Below are positions 26,546 to 35,666 of a DNA stretch of 64,000 nucleotides, one piece after another. The notes under the pieces were generated by a model that was not told where the DNA came from, searched no databases, and saw only the letters and a program-made list of their open reading frames with translations. This DNA is from JAKFWF01 sp963750535. GTDB lineage: Bacteria; Pseudomonadota; Alphaproteobacteria; Rhizobiales; Hyphomicrobiaceae. Location of the stretch: NCBI GenBank assembly GCA_963750535.1, contig CAVVRF010000008.1, forward strand, positions 117,503-181,502. The letters run 5' to 3'. Made by a program: the position numbers and the translations under genes. How positions within the stretch are numbered: the stretch's first letter is position 1; the number at the start of each line of letters is the position of its first letter.

Positions 26546-28612
26546 ATGCCGAAGCAATTGATCATCGACGGCAAACCGATCGAGGTCGAAGACGGAATCA
26601 CCCTGATCCAGGCGTGCGAGCAGGCCGGCGTCGACGTGCCGCGCTTCTGCTATCACGAGCGCCTGTCGATCGCCGGCAACTGCCGCATGTGCCTGGTCGA
26701 GGTGCAGGGCGTGCCGAAGCCGGTCGCCTCCTGTGCCATGGGCGTCAACGACCTGATGCCGAACAAGGACGGCAGCCCCAAGGCGATCAGCACCACCTCG
26801 CCGATGGTCAAGAAGGCACGCGAAGGCGTGATGGAGTTCCTGCTCATCAATCATCCGCTCGACTGTCCGATCTGCGACCAGGGCGGCGAGTGCGACCTGC
26901 AGGACCAGGCGATGGCGTTCGGCGTCGGCGGCTCGCGCTACGCCGAGAACAAGCGCGCGGTCGAGGACAAGAATCTCGGGCCGCTGATCAAGACGGCGAT
27001 GACGCGCTGCATCCAGTGCACCCGCTGCGTGCGCTTCATGACCGAGGTTGCCGGCGTCGAGGAATTGGGCGCCATCGGCCGTGGCGAGGACATGGAGATC
27101 ACGACCTATCTCGAGAAGGGCATGATGTCGGAGATGAGCGCCAACGTCGTCGACCTGTGTCCGGTCGGCGCGCTCACTCACCGGCCGTGGGCGCACAATG
27201 CGCGGCCCTGGGAGTTCACGAAGACCGAATCGATCGACGTGATGGACGCGGTGGGCTCGAGCATCCGCGTCGACGCCCGCGCCGGCGAGGTGATGCGGGT
27301 GCTGCCGCGCAACAACGACGCGGTCAACGAGGAATGGCTTTCCGACAAGTCGCGGCACGTCGCCGACGGGCTGCGGACGCAGCGGCTCGACCAGCCCTAC
27401 GTGCGCCGGAACGGCCGGCTCGTACCGGCCTCCTGGAGCGAGGCGTTGGCGGTGGTGGCGGAGAAGCTCAAGGCCGCCGATCCGGCCAAGGTCGGCGCGA
27501 TCGCCGGCGATCTTGCCGGCGCCGAGGAGATGTTCGCGTTGAAGGATCTGATGAGCCGGCTTGGCGTCGTCAACATCGACTGCCGCCACGACGGCGCCAA
27601 GCTCGACCCCGCGCTCGGACGCGCCTCCTACCTGTTCAACTCTTCCATCGAGGGCATCGAGGCGGCCGACGCGATCATCCTGATCGGCACCAATCCGCGG
27701 CTCGAGGCGGCGGTGCTCAATAGCCGCATCCGCAAGCGCTGGCGGCAGGGCGGCCTGTTCGTCGGCGTCATCGGCGACAAGGCCGATCTCGGCTACAAGT
27801 ACGTCTACCTCGGCGCTGGACCGGAGAGCATCGGCCAGATTGCCGCCCAGGTTCCCGCCGGCAAGGAGCGCATCCTGGTGATCGTCGGCGCCGGCGCCTA
27901 CGCCCGTCCCGACGGCGCGGCGATCCTGGCGCAGGCGGCCACGGCGGCGACGGCGATCGGCGCGGTCAGGGAAGGCTGGAACGGTTTCAACGTGCTGCAT
28001 ACGGCGGCGGCGCGGGTCGGCGGCCTCGACCTCGGCTTCGTTCCGGGCAAGGGCGGCCGCGATGTCGCCGGCATGCTGGGCGCCGACATGGAAGTGGTCT
28101 ACCTGCTCGGCGCCGACGAGATCTCGGTCCCGGCGGGGCCATTCGTTATCTACCAGGGCACCCATGGCGACCGCGGCGCGCACCGGGCCGACGTTATCCT
28201 GCCGGCGGCCGCCTACACCGAGAAGAGCGCGACCTACGTCAATACCGAGGGCCGCGCGCAGATGACGGCCAAGGCGGCGTTCCCGCCGGGCCAGGCCAAG
28301 GAGGATTGGACGGTTCTGCGCGCGTTGTCGGATGTCTGCGGCCAGCGGCTGCCCTACGACGATCTGGCGGCGCTCAGGGCGGCGATGTATCGCGCGGCGC
28401 CGGTGCTTGCCCGCATCGGCATGCTGCAGCCGGCCGCGGCGGGTGGCGTCGCGGCCCTCGCCAATGTCTCAGGCGTGGTCGCCAAGGAGCCGTTCCGCCC
28501 GGCGATCGCCGACTTCTATCTGACCAACCCGATCGCCCGCGCGTCCACGGTGATGGCCGAGATGTCGGCGCTGAAGGCGGCCGTGGGCGGCGCCAGGGCT
28601 GCGGCGGAATAA
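26546..28612 (+). CDS. nuoG: NADH-quinone oxidoreductase subunit G
   Basis: 688 residues, complete. NuoG sits in the peripheral arm of complex I and carries electron-transfer clusters. The N-terminal 2Fe-2S ligands are in CYHERLSIAGNCRMC and SC; HPLDCPICDQGGECDLQ and CIQCTRCVRFM bind the next clusters, and the rest is the molybdopterin-oxidoreductase-like domain without a redox site. First nuo gene in the window; nuoA-F are not upstream. The TGATG-type spacing to nuoH is 16 bases. Confidence 0.97.
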   Translation: MPKQLIIDGKPIEVEDGITLIQACEQAGVDVPRFCYHERLSIAGNCRMCLVEVQGVPKPVASCAMGVNDLMPNKDGSPKAISTTSPMVKKAREGVMEFLLINHPLDCPICDQGGECDLQDQAMAFGVGGSRYAENKRAVEDKNLGPLIKTAMTRCIQCTRCVRFMTEVAGVEELGAIGRGEDMEITTYLEKGMMSEMSANVVDLCPVGALTHRPWAHNARPWEFTKTESIDVMDAVGSSIRVDARAGEVMRVLPRNNDAVNEEWLSDKSRHVADGLRTQRLDQPYVRRNGRLVPASWSEALAVVAEKLKAADPAKVGAIAGDLAGAEEMFALKDLMSRLGVVNIDCRHDGAKLDPALGRASYLFNSSIEGIEAADAIILIGTNPRLEAAVLNSRIRKRWRQGGLFVGVIGDKADLGYKYVYLGAGPESIGQIAAQVPAGKERILVIVGAGAYARPDGAAILAQAATAATAIGAVREGWNGFNVLHTAAARVGGLDLGFVPGKGGRDVAGMLGADMEVVYLLGADEISVPAGPFVIYQGTHGDRGAHRADVILPAAAYTEKSATYVNTEGRAQMTAKAAFPPGQAKEDWTVLRALSDVCGQRLPYDDLAALRAAMYRAAPVLARIGMLQPAAAGGVAALANVSGVVAKEPFRPAIADFYLTNPIARASTVMAEMSALKAAVGGARAAAE

Positions 28613-28628
28613 GGACAGGATCGACCTG

Positions 28629-29699
28629 ATGCTGCAGTCATTCCTACCGTTCTTCTACGACTACATCCTGCCGGTGCTGATCATCGCCGGCCTGAGCGCG
28701 CTGCTGCTGGTCACGCTGCTCGTCATCATCGCCTTCCTGCTGCTGATGGATCGCAAGGTGTGGGCGGCCGTGCAGCTGCGCAAGGGACCGAACGTGGTCG
28801 GCCCGTTCGGATTGCTGCAGTCGTTCGCCGACCTCTTGAAATTCGCGCTCAAGGAGCCGCTGATCCCGGCCGGCGCCGACAAGGGCGTGTTCCTGCTGGC
28901 GCCTCTCGCCACCGCGACGTTCGCGCTTGCCGCCTGGGCGGTGATCCCGGTCAACGAAGGCTGGTGGGGCAAGTGGGTGATCGCCGATCTGAACGTCGGC
29001 ATCCTCTATGTGCTGGCGATCTCCTCGCTCGGCGTCTACGGCATCATCATGGGCGGCTGGGCATCGAACTCGAAGTATCCGTTCATGGGCGCGCTGCGCT
29101 CGGCGGCGCAGATGGTGTCGTACGAGGTGTCGATCGGCTTCGTCATCATTTGCGTGCTGCTGTGCGCCGGCTCGTTGAACCTGACCGAGGTCGTCAATGC
29201 GCAGCGCGTCGGGCTCGGCGCGAAAGCCGGTCTGCCTGGCAGCTTCCTCGACTGGTACTGGCTGCCGTTGTTCCCGATGTTCGTGGTATTCTTCATCTCG
29301 GCACTCGCTGAGACCAACCGGCCGCCGTTCGACCTCGTCGAGGCGGAATTGGAGCTGGTGGCCGGCTTCATGGTCGAATACGGCTCGACGCCCTATCTGC
29401 TGTTCATGCTCGGCGAGTACGTGGCGATCGTGACGATGTGCGCGATGACCAGCGTCCTGTTCCTCGGCGGCTGGCTGCCGCCGGTCAGCGTCGCGCCGTT
29501 CACCTGGGTGCCGGGGCCGATCTGGTTCCTGATCAAGGTCACGCTGGTATTCTTCATGTTCGCCATGGTGAAGGCGATGGTGCCGCGCTACCGCTATGAC
29601 CAGTTGATGCGGCTCGGCTGGAAGGTGTTCCTGCCGTTGTCGTTGGCGATGGTGGTGCTGACCGCCGCCGTGCTGCAGTTCGGAAAGGGCGTGCTATGA
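28629..29699 (+). CDS. nuoH: NADH-quinone oxidoreductase subunit H
   Basis: 356 residues. The ND1-like membrane subunit forms the quinone-binding junction with the peripheral arm. It has eight or so hydrophobic helices, MDRKVWAAVQLRKGPNVVGPFGLLQ, ALAETNRPPFDLVEAE (conserved acidic loop) and GYYMVEYGS-like FMVEYGSTPYLLF. Its last codons overlap nuoI by four bases (ATGA). Confidence 0.97.
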   Translation: MLQSFLPFFYDYILPVLIIAGLSALLLVTLLVIIAFLLLMDRKVWAAVQLRKGPNVVGPFGLLQSFADLLKFALKEPLIPAGADKGVFLLAPLATATFALAAWAVIPVNEGWWGKWVIADLNVGILYVLAISSLGVYGIIMGGWASNSKYPFMGALRSAAQMVSYEVSIGFVIICVLLCAGSLNLTEVVNAQRVGLGAKAGLPGSFLDWYWLPLFPMFVVFFISALAETNRPPFDLVEAELELVAGFMVEYGSTPYLLFMLGEYVAIVTMCAMTSVLFLGGWLPPVSVAPFTWVPGPIWFLIKVTLVFFMFAMVKAMVPRYRYDQLMRLGWKVFLPLSLAMVVLTAAVLQFGKGVL

Positions 29700-30187
29700 C
29701 AGCTGTCGCGCGCGGTATCAAGTCGCTGTTCCTCACCGAGTTCGTGGCGGCGTTCTTCCTCGCCATGCGCTATTTCTTCACGCCGAAGAAGACGCTCAAC
29801 TACCCGTTCGAGAAGGGGCCGCTGTCGCCTCGCTTCCGTGGCGAGCATGCGCTGCGGCGCTATCCGAACGGCGAGGAGCGCTGCATCGCCTGCAAGCTTT
29901 GCGAGGCGATTTGCCCGGCCCAGGCGATCACCATCGAGGCGGGTCCCCGCCGCAATGACGGCACCAGACGCACCACCCGCTACGACATCGACATGACGAA
30001 GTGCATCTATTGCGGGTTGTGCCAGGAAGCGTGCCCGGTCGATGCGATCGTCGAGGGACCGAACTTCGAGTTCGCGACCGAGACCCGCGAGGAGCTGTTC
30101 TACGACAAGGAGCGCCTGCTTGCGAACGGCGACCGCTGGGAGCGCGAGATCGCGAAGAACCTGGAGCTCGACGCGAAGTATCGGTGA
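29696..30187 (+). CDS. nuoI: NADH-quinone oxidoreductase subunit I
   Basis: 163 residues. Carries clusters N6a and N6b: CIACKLCEAICPAQAI and CIYCGLCQEACPVDAI supply the eight cysteines. N-terminal amphipathic helix (SLFLTEFVAAFFLAMRYFF) binds the membrane. Overlaps nuoH by four bases; followed by a 305-base repeat-filled gap before nuoJ. Confidence 0.97.
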   Translation: MTAVARGIKSLFLTEFVAAFFLAMRYFFTPKKTLNYPFEKGPLSPRFRGEHALRRYPNGEERCIACKLCEAICPAQAITIEAGPRRNDGTRRTTRYDIDMTKCIYCGLCQEACPVDAIVEGPNFEFATETREELFYDKERLLANGDRWEREIAKNLELDAKYR

Positions 30188-30192
30188 GGGAT

Positions 30193-30270
<78 letters not shown>

Positions 30271-30298
30271 TCGGGCTTGGCGAGCGGTTTCCTCCTCT

Positions 30299-30445
30299 CC
30301 GTCATCCCGGCGAAGGCCGGGACCTACGGCAACGGACATCCGGGCGGTGTCGCGGGTGGAATGAATATGCAGCAGCGGGATTGCTGCCGCGGACGTTGAG
30401 CGAGTGGCCCACGGTCGTGGGTCCCGGCCTTCGCCGGGATGACGG
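30299..30445. repeat. MITE-like element with perfect 26-bp terminal inverted repeats
   Basis: Bases 30299-30324 (starting CCGTCATCCCGGCGAAGGCC) are the exact reverse complement of 30420-30445; the 95 bases between code nothing obvious. It lies between nuoI and nuoJ. Elements with TCATCCCGG ends are common in Rhizobiales genomes. Confidence 0.85.
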
Positions 30446-30492
30446 TGGTGGGTGGGGTGGAATCGAGCATCCCACGAAGCAGGACTGGAACG

Positions 30493-31146
30493 ATGGCACT
30501 GACGGCTTTGTTTTTCTATCTGTTCGCGGGTCTCGCCGTGCTGTCGGCGGCGATGGTGATCGTCGCCAAGAACCCGGTGCACGCGGTGCTGTTCCTGATC
30601 CTCACCTTTTTCAACGCGGCAGGCCTGTTCGTGCTGCTAGGCGCCGAGTTCCTGGCGATGCTGCTGGTGATCGTCTACGTCGGCGCGGTGGCGGTGCTGT
30701 TCCTGTTCGTGGTGATGATGCTCGACGTCGACTTCGCCGAGTTGCGCGCCGGCTTCATCAAGAACGCGCCGCTCGGAGCGCTGATCGGCGGCATCCTGGT
30801 AGTCGAGCTGATCATGGTGCTGGGCTTCCAGGTGGCGAAGCCCGCGACGGCGACCGCCCCGGCGGCGGTGGCCATCACGTCGGGCGTATCGAATACGGCG
30901 GCGCTGGGGCGGGTGCTCTACACCAAGTACATCTACTTCTTCCAGGGCGCCGGCCTGATCCTGCTGGTGGCGATGATCGGCGCGATCGTGCTGACGCTGC
31001 GCCATCGGGCAGGCGTCAAGCGCCAGTCGATCTCGGTGCAGGTGGCGCGCGAGCCGGCGACGGCGATGGCAGTTGTGAAGGTGGCCAGCGGCGAGAGCAT
31101 CATCCCGCCGAAGAAGCCCGCGGCCGCGCCGCAACCGGCGGAGTGA
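30493..31146 (+). CDS. nuoJ: NADH-quinone oxidoreductase subunit J
   Basis: 217 residues from the ATG at 30493, after AGGA; a longer frame reads into the repeat and is rejected. ND6-like membrane subunit with five helices, including VLFLILTFFNAAGLFVLLGAEFLAMLLVIVYVGAVAVLFLFVVMML (the pi-bulge helix of the proton path). The C-terminal hydrophilic tail with PPKKPAAAP is longer than in E. coli but normal for alphaproteobacteria. Confidence 0.95.
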   Translation: MALTALFFYLFAGLAVLSAAMVIVAKNPVHAVLFLILTFFNAAGLFVLLGAEFLAMLLVIVYVGAVAVLFLFVVMMLDVDFAELRAGFIKNAPLGALIGGILVVELIMVLGFQVAKPATATAPAAVAITSGVSNTAALGRVLYTKYIYFFQGAGLILLVAMIGAIVLTLRHRAGVKRQSISVQVAREPATAMAVVKVASGESIIPPKKPAAAPQPAE

Positions 31147-31187
31147 GAGTGGCGATGGCGGGCGCGACAGCAGCAACAAAAATGGTG

Positions 31188-31329
31188 TCATCCCGGGGCT
31201 CGTCCCCGGGACCCATGGTGCTGCGAGCCGTGTCGTGCGCGACGGAGCTCGGTGCGCGTTGCGATTTCGGGAAGATGGCCGGCACCGTCGCTGCTGATCG
31301 ATGGGTCCCGGGGACAAGCCCCGGGATGA
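31188..31329. repeat. MITE-like element with 29-bp terminal inverted repeats
   Basis: 31188-31216 (starting TCATCCCGGGGCTCGTCC) and 31301-31329 are reverse complements with one mismatch in 29. Size and ends resemble the element at 30299-30445, so they look like two subfamilies. Lies between nuoJ and nuoK. Confidence 0.85.
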
Positions 31330-31373
31330 CGGCTGTGGGTGGGTTGCCGGCACGTGGCCCAAGGAGACAACGC

Positions 31374-31682
31374 ATGACAATCGGACTTGGCCACTACCTG
31401 ACCGTCGCGGCGACGCTGTTCACGCTCGGCATCTTCGGCATCTTCCTCAATCGCAAGAACGTCATCATCATCCTGATGTCGGTCGAGCTGATGCTGCTCG
31501 CGGTCAACATCAACCTCGTCGCGTTCTCGAGCTTCATGGGCGACCTCGTCGGCCAGGTGTTCGCACTGTTCGTGCTCACCGTGGCCGCCGGCGAGGCGGC
31601 GATCGGGCTCGCGATCGTGGTTGTCTACTACCGCAACCGCGGCTCGATCGCGGTCGAAGACATCAACATGATGAAAGGGTGA
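31374..31682 (+). CDS. nuoK: NADH-quinone oxidoreductase subunit K
   Basis: 102 residues from the ATG at 31374 with AAGGAGA upstream. ND4L-like, three membrane helices; the two conserved acidic residues are in LMSVELMLLAVNINLV and VAAGEAAIGLAIVV. The longer frame upstream passes through a repeat and is non-coding. Confidence 0.97.
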   Translation: MTIGLGHYLTVAATLFTLGIFGIFLNRKNVIIILMSVELMLLAVNINLVAFSSFMGDLVGQVFALFVLTVAAGEAAIGLAIVVVYYRNRGSIAVEDINMMKG

Positions 31683-31690
31683 GAAGTGAG

Positions 31691-31790
31691 GCGAATGGCC
31701 AATAGCGAATTGCCATTAGGGGCTGGCGTCCTGGCGGCGTCGGGGGCTGCCGATTGCTATTGGCTATTGGCCATTGGCTATTCGCCAATG
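31691..31790. repeat. Inverted repeat built of AATRGCCAAT-type units
   Basis: GCGAATGGCCAATAGCGAAT at 31691-31710 faces GCTATTGGCCATTGGCTATT CGC on the right (about 31755-31784), giving an imperfect palindrome around a 40-base core. Fills the 137-base gap between nuoK and nuoL. Confidence 0.7.
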
Positions 31791-31819
31791 TCACCCGCTC
31801 GGAATTCAGAAGGCCACCC

Positions 31820-33865
31820 ATGATCTACACAGCCATTGTCTTCCTCCCACTCGCCGGCGCGCTGATCGCGGGTTTTCTCGGCCGCGTCATCGGCCCCCGG
31901 CCGTCGGAGCTGATCACCACCGGCTTCCTGCTGCTGGCGGCGGTCCTGTCCTGGATCGTGTTCTTTCAGGTCGGCTTCGGCCATGCGACCGCCAAGGTGC
32001 AGGTGCTGCGCTGGATCGCCAGTGGCGACCTCGAGGTCAGCTGGTCGCTGCGCATCGACACGCTGACCGCGGTGATGCTGGTCGTCGTCAACACGGTGTC
32101 GAGCCTCGTCCACCTCTATTCGATCGGCTACATGGCAGAGGACGATAGCCGGGAGCGCTTCTTCGCCTACCTGTCGCTGTTCACCTTCGCCATGCTGATG
32201 CTGGTGACGTCCGACAACCTGCTGCAGATGTTTTTCGGCTGGGAAGGCGTCGGCCTCGCCTCCTACCTGCTGATCGGCTTCTGGTACAAGAAGCCGTCGG
32301 CCAACGCGGCGGCGATCAAGGCGTTCATCGTCAACCGGGTCGGCGACTTCGGATTTGCGCTGGGCGTCTTCGGGGTGTTCGCCGTCTTCAAGTCGATCCA
32401 GCTCGATGCCGTGTTCGCGGCGGCCCCCTCGGCGGTCGGCAAGACCTTCCTGTTCCTCGGCTACGACGTCGATATCATGACGACGCTGTGCCTGCTTCTG
32501 TTCATGGGCGCGATGGGCAAGAGCGCGCAGTTCCTGCTGCACACCTGGCTGCCCGACGCGATGGAAGGCCCGACGCCGGTGTCGGCGCTGATCCACGCCG
32601 CGACCATGGTGACCGCCGGCGTGTTCATGGTCGCCCGCCTGTCACCGCTGTTCGAGCTTGCGCCCGACGCGTTGCGGATCGTCACCCTGATCGGCGCCGT
32701 CACCGCATTCTTCGCTGCGACCGTCGGCCTCGTGCAGAACGACATCAAGCGGGTGATCGCCTACTCGACCTGCTCGCAGCTCGGCTACATGTTCGTCGCC
32801 TGCGGCGTCGGCGCCTATACCGCCGGCATCTTCCACCTGTTCACCCATGCCTTCTTCAAGGCGCTGTTGTTCCTCGGCGCCGGCTCGGTGATCCACGCCA
32901 TGCACCATGAGCAGGACATGCGGCACATGGGCGGCCTCAGCACCAAGATCCGCTTCACCTGGGCGATGATGCTGATCGGCACCCTGGCGCTGACCGGCGT
33001 CGGCCTGCCGCACACGCCGGTCGGGTTCGCCGGCTTCTTCTCGAAGGACGCGATCATCGAGGCCGCCTTTGCCGCGCACACGCCGAACAACTATGCGTTC
33101 TGGCTGCTGGTGGTCGCCGCGTTCATGACCTCGTTCTATTCCTGGCGGCTGATGTTCATGACCTTCCATGGCGAGGCGAAATGGGCCGGGGCCCACGCCG
33201 CGCACGGCCACGACGACCACGGCAAGCACGGCGCTCACAAGCACGATGATCACGGTCACGGCGGTCACGCGCACGAGCCGCACGAGAGCCCGCTCGTCAT
33301 GCTGGTGCCGCTGGCGCTGCTGGCGACGGGCGCGGCGCTCGCCGGCATGGTGTTCAACAGCGCCTTCATCGGCGTCGGCCACGGCGATCACGGCGACCCC
33401 TACAAGGCGTTCTGGGCCGCCTCGATCTTCGAGGGCAAGGATAACCACGTCCTGCACGCCATGCACGAGATCCCGCAATGGGTCGGCTGGGCGCCGTTCA
33501 CGGCGATGCTGGCCGGCTTCGGCCTCGCCTACCTCTATTACATCCAGGCGCCGTGGCTGCCGGCGGCGACCGCCCGGGTGTTCCGTCCGCTGTACCTGTT
33601 CCTGCTCAACAAGTGGTACTTCGACGAGCTCTACGACTGGCTGTTCGTGCGGCCGGCGCTGTGGATCGGCAGGGCGCTGTGGAAGGGCGGCGACGGTGCC
33701 GTCATCGACGGCGCCATCGACGGCACCGCCAGCGGCGTCGTCAAGGTGACGAACCGGGTGGTGAAGCTGCAGACCGGCTACGTCTATACCTACGCATTCT
33801 GGATGCTGACGGGCGTCGCGGCGATCATCACGTGGTTCATGCTGAGGGGGGGAGTTGCCCAATGA
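31820..33865 (+). CDS. nuoL: NADH-quinone oxidoreductase subunit L
   Basis: 681 residues from the ATG at 31820 (MIYTAIVFLPLAGALIAG). ND5-like antiporter subunit at the distal end of the proton-pumping arm. MFFGWEGVGLASYLLIGFWY, HTWLPDAMEGPTPVSALIHAATMVTAGVFMVAR and KALLFLGAGSVIHAMHHEQD are the conserved core helices. A His-rich loop (about residues 455-495; 12 His in about 35 residues, with Asp and Lys) interrupts the C-terminal part. Overlaps nuoM by four bases. Confidence 0.97.
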   Translation: MIYTAIVFLPLAGALIAGFLGRVIGPRPSELITTGFLLLAAVLSWIVFFQVGFGHATAKVQVLRWIASGDLEVSWSLRIDTLTAVMLVVVNTVSSLVHLYSIGYMAEDDSRERFFAYLSLFTFAMLMLVTSDNLLQMFFGWEGVGLASYLLIGFWYKKPSANAAAIKAFIVNRVGDFGFALGVFGVFAVFKSIQLDAVFAAAPSAVGKTFLFLGYDVDIMTTLCLLLFMGAMGKSAQFLLHTWLPDAMEGPTPVSALIHAATMVTAGVFMVARLSPLFELAPDALRIVTLIGAVTAFFAATVGLVQNDIKRVIAYSTCSQLGYMFVACGVGAYTAGIFHLFTHAFFKALLFLGAGSVIHAMHHEQDMRHMGGLSTKIRFTWAMMLIGTLALTGVGLPHTPVGFAGFFSKDAIIEAAFAAHTPNNYAFWLLVVAAFMTSFYSWRLMFMTFHGEAKWAGAHAAHGHDDHGKHGAHKHDDHGHGGHAHEPHESPLVMLVPLALLATGAALAGMVFNSAFIGVGHGDHGDPYKAFWAASIFEGKDNHVLHAMHEIPQWVGWAPFTAMLAGFGLAYLYYIQAPWLPAATARVFRPLYLFLLNKWYFDELYDWLFVRPALWIGRALWKGGDGAVIDGAIDGTASGVVKVTNRVVKLQTGYVYTYAFWMLTGVAAIITWFMLRGGVAQ

Positions 33866-35357
33866 TCGCCAACGGCTACCTCCTGTCGCTGGTCACCTTC
33901 CTGCCGCTCGCGGGCGCGCTGATCATCGTGCTGCAGAACGAGAAGGCGGTCGGCAACATCCGGCTGATCGCGCTCTACACAACGGCGATCACCTTCGGCC
34001 TGTCGCTGCTGATCTGGTGGAACTTCGACAAGTCCTCGGCGGCGTTCCAGTTCGTCGAGGACGCGGACTGGCTCGGCCCGATCCGCTACAAGATGGGCGT
34101 CGACGGCATCTCGATGCTGTTCGTGATCCTGACCACGTTCCTGATGCCCTTGTGCATCCTCGCCTCCTGGGAGAGCATCGAGACGGCAGGTCAAGGAGTA
34201 CATGATCGCCTTCCTCGTCCTCGAGACGCTGATGATCGGCGTGTTCTGCGCGCTCGACCTCGTGCTGTTCTACCTGTTCTTCGAAGCCGGCCTGATCCCG
34301 ATGTTCATCATCATCGGGGTGTGGGGCGGCAAGCGGCGGGTGTATGCGAGCTTCAAGTTCTTCCTCTACACGCTGCTCGGCTCGGTGCTGATGCTGCTCG
34401 CGATCATGGCGATGTACTGGCAGGCCGGCACCACCGACATCCCGACGCTGATGACCTTCAAGTTCCCGAAGGACATGCAGTGGTGGCTGTGGCTCGCGTT
34501 CTTCGCCTCGTTCGCGGTGAAGCTGCCGATGTGGCCGGTGCACACCTGGCTGCCCGACGCGCACGTCGAGGCGCCGACCGGCGGCTCGGTGATCCTGGCG
34601 GCGATCCTGCTGAAGATGGGCGGCTACGGCTTCCTGCGATTCTCGCTGCCGATGTTCCCGCTGGCGAGCCAGGAGCTCGCGCCGCTGGTGTTCACGCTGT
34701 CGGTGGTCGCCGTCGTCTACACCTCGCTCGTCGCGCTCGCGCAGGAGGATGTGAAGAAGCTGATCGCCTACTCGTCGGTCGCGCACATGGGCTTCGTCAC
34801 CATGGGCATCTTCACCTTCAACGCCGCAGGGCATCGACGGCGCGATCTTCCAGATGCTGTCGCACGGCCTCGTCTCGGCGGCGCTGTTCCTGTGCGTCGG
34901 CATCGTCTACGACCGCATGCACACCCGCGAGATCAAGGCCTATGGCGGCCTGGTCAACCGCATGCCGATCTATGCCTTCGTGTTCATGGTGTTCACCATG
35001 GCCAACGTCGGACTGCCCGGCACCTCCGGCTTCATCGGTGAGTTCCTGACGCTGCTCGGCGCGTTCAAGGCCAACACCTGGGTCGCCTTCATCGCCACCA
35101 CCGGCGTCATTCTGTCGGCGGCTTACGCGCTCTATCTCTACAAGCGCATGATCTTCGGCGAGCTCGACAAGCCGTCGCTCGCCGCCATCGCCGACATGAA
35201 CGTGCGCGAGATCATCGTCATGGCGCCGCTCGTCGTCCTGACCGTGCTGTTCGGTTTCTACCCGGCGCCGCTGCTCGACGTGACGGCGGTATCGGTGAAG
35301 AAGCTCGTGTCCGGCTACGAAGCCGCAATCAAGACCGCCGCATTGGCACTGAATTGA
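33862..35357 (+). CDS. nuoM: NADH-quinone oxidoreductase subunit M (two frame breaks)
   Basis: About 497 residues once two extra bases are removed (near 34182-34192 and 34822-34832). The three frame segments are each recognisable ND4-like protein in order: MIANGYLLSLVTFLPLAGAL to PLCILASWESIET; then VKEYMIAFLVLETLMIGVFCALDL, KLPMWPVHTWLPDAHVEAPTGGSVILA and AYSSVAHMGFVTMGIFTFNA; then GIDGAIFQMLSHGLVSAALFLCVG to the stop. Since complex I would be lost otherwise, sequencing insertions are the likeliest cause. Overlaps the nuoL stop. Confidence 0.93.
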
Positions 35358-35405
35358 TGGCAGACGAGATGAGCTTCGACGCCCAGCCAAGATCAGGTGC
35401 TCTCG

Positions 35406-35593
35406 CCCTCTCCCCCGCCCCTTCGGGGGAGAGGGCAGAGGCCGGCCCCGCCTGGCCGGCCGAGGGTGAGGGGCGGCCGCTCGTTCGAAAACTGCAAGGC
35501 TCCCAAACGCCGGAGCAAGACTGCTGTGGCCCGAGTCCCTTCGTGGCGGCCCCTCACCCTAACCCTCTCCCCCGAAGGGGCGGGGGAGAGGGA
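35406..35593. repeat. Large palindromic repeat (CCCTCTCCCCC-type), copy 1
   Basis: 35406-35435 (a hairpin in itself: CTCCCCCG...CGGGGGAG) and 35564-35593 are exact 30-base reverse complements; inner GAGGGTGAGGGGC and GCCCCTCACCCT arms also pair. Fills the 309-base nuoM-nuoN gap. A relative lies at 47861-48045. Confidence 0.85.
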
Positions 35594-35666
35594 ACTCGGC
35601 TGTGGCGACTAGCGCCTGCATCCGCGCTGTTCGTGCCCGCCCACCACAAAACCGGTATCTGACGCC

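Noticed and set aside
25622..28183. An 853-residue minus-strand frame over the fasciclin and nuoG genes
   Set aside because: Antisense to two clear genes with no motif of its own.
34182..34832. Programmed ribosomal frameshifting in nuoM
   Set aside because: Two breaks in one gene, no shared slippery motif, and the same kind of break in unrelated genes make sequencing insertions more likely.
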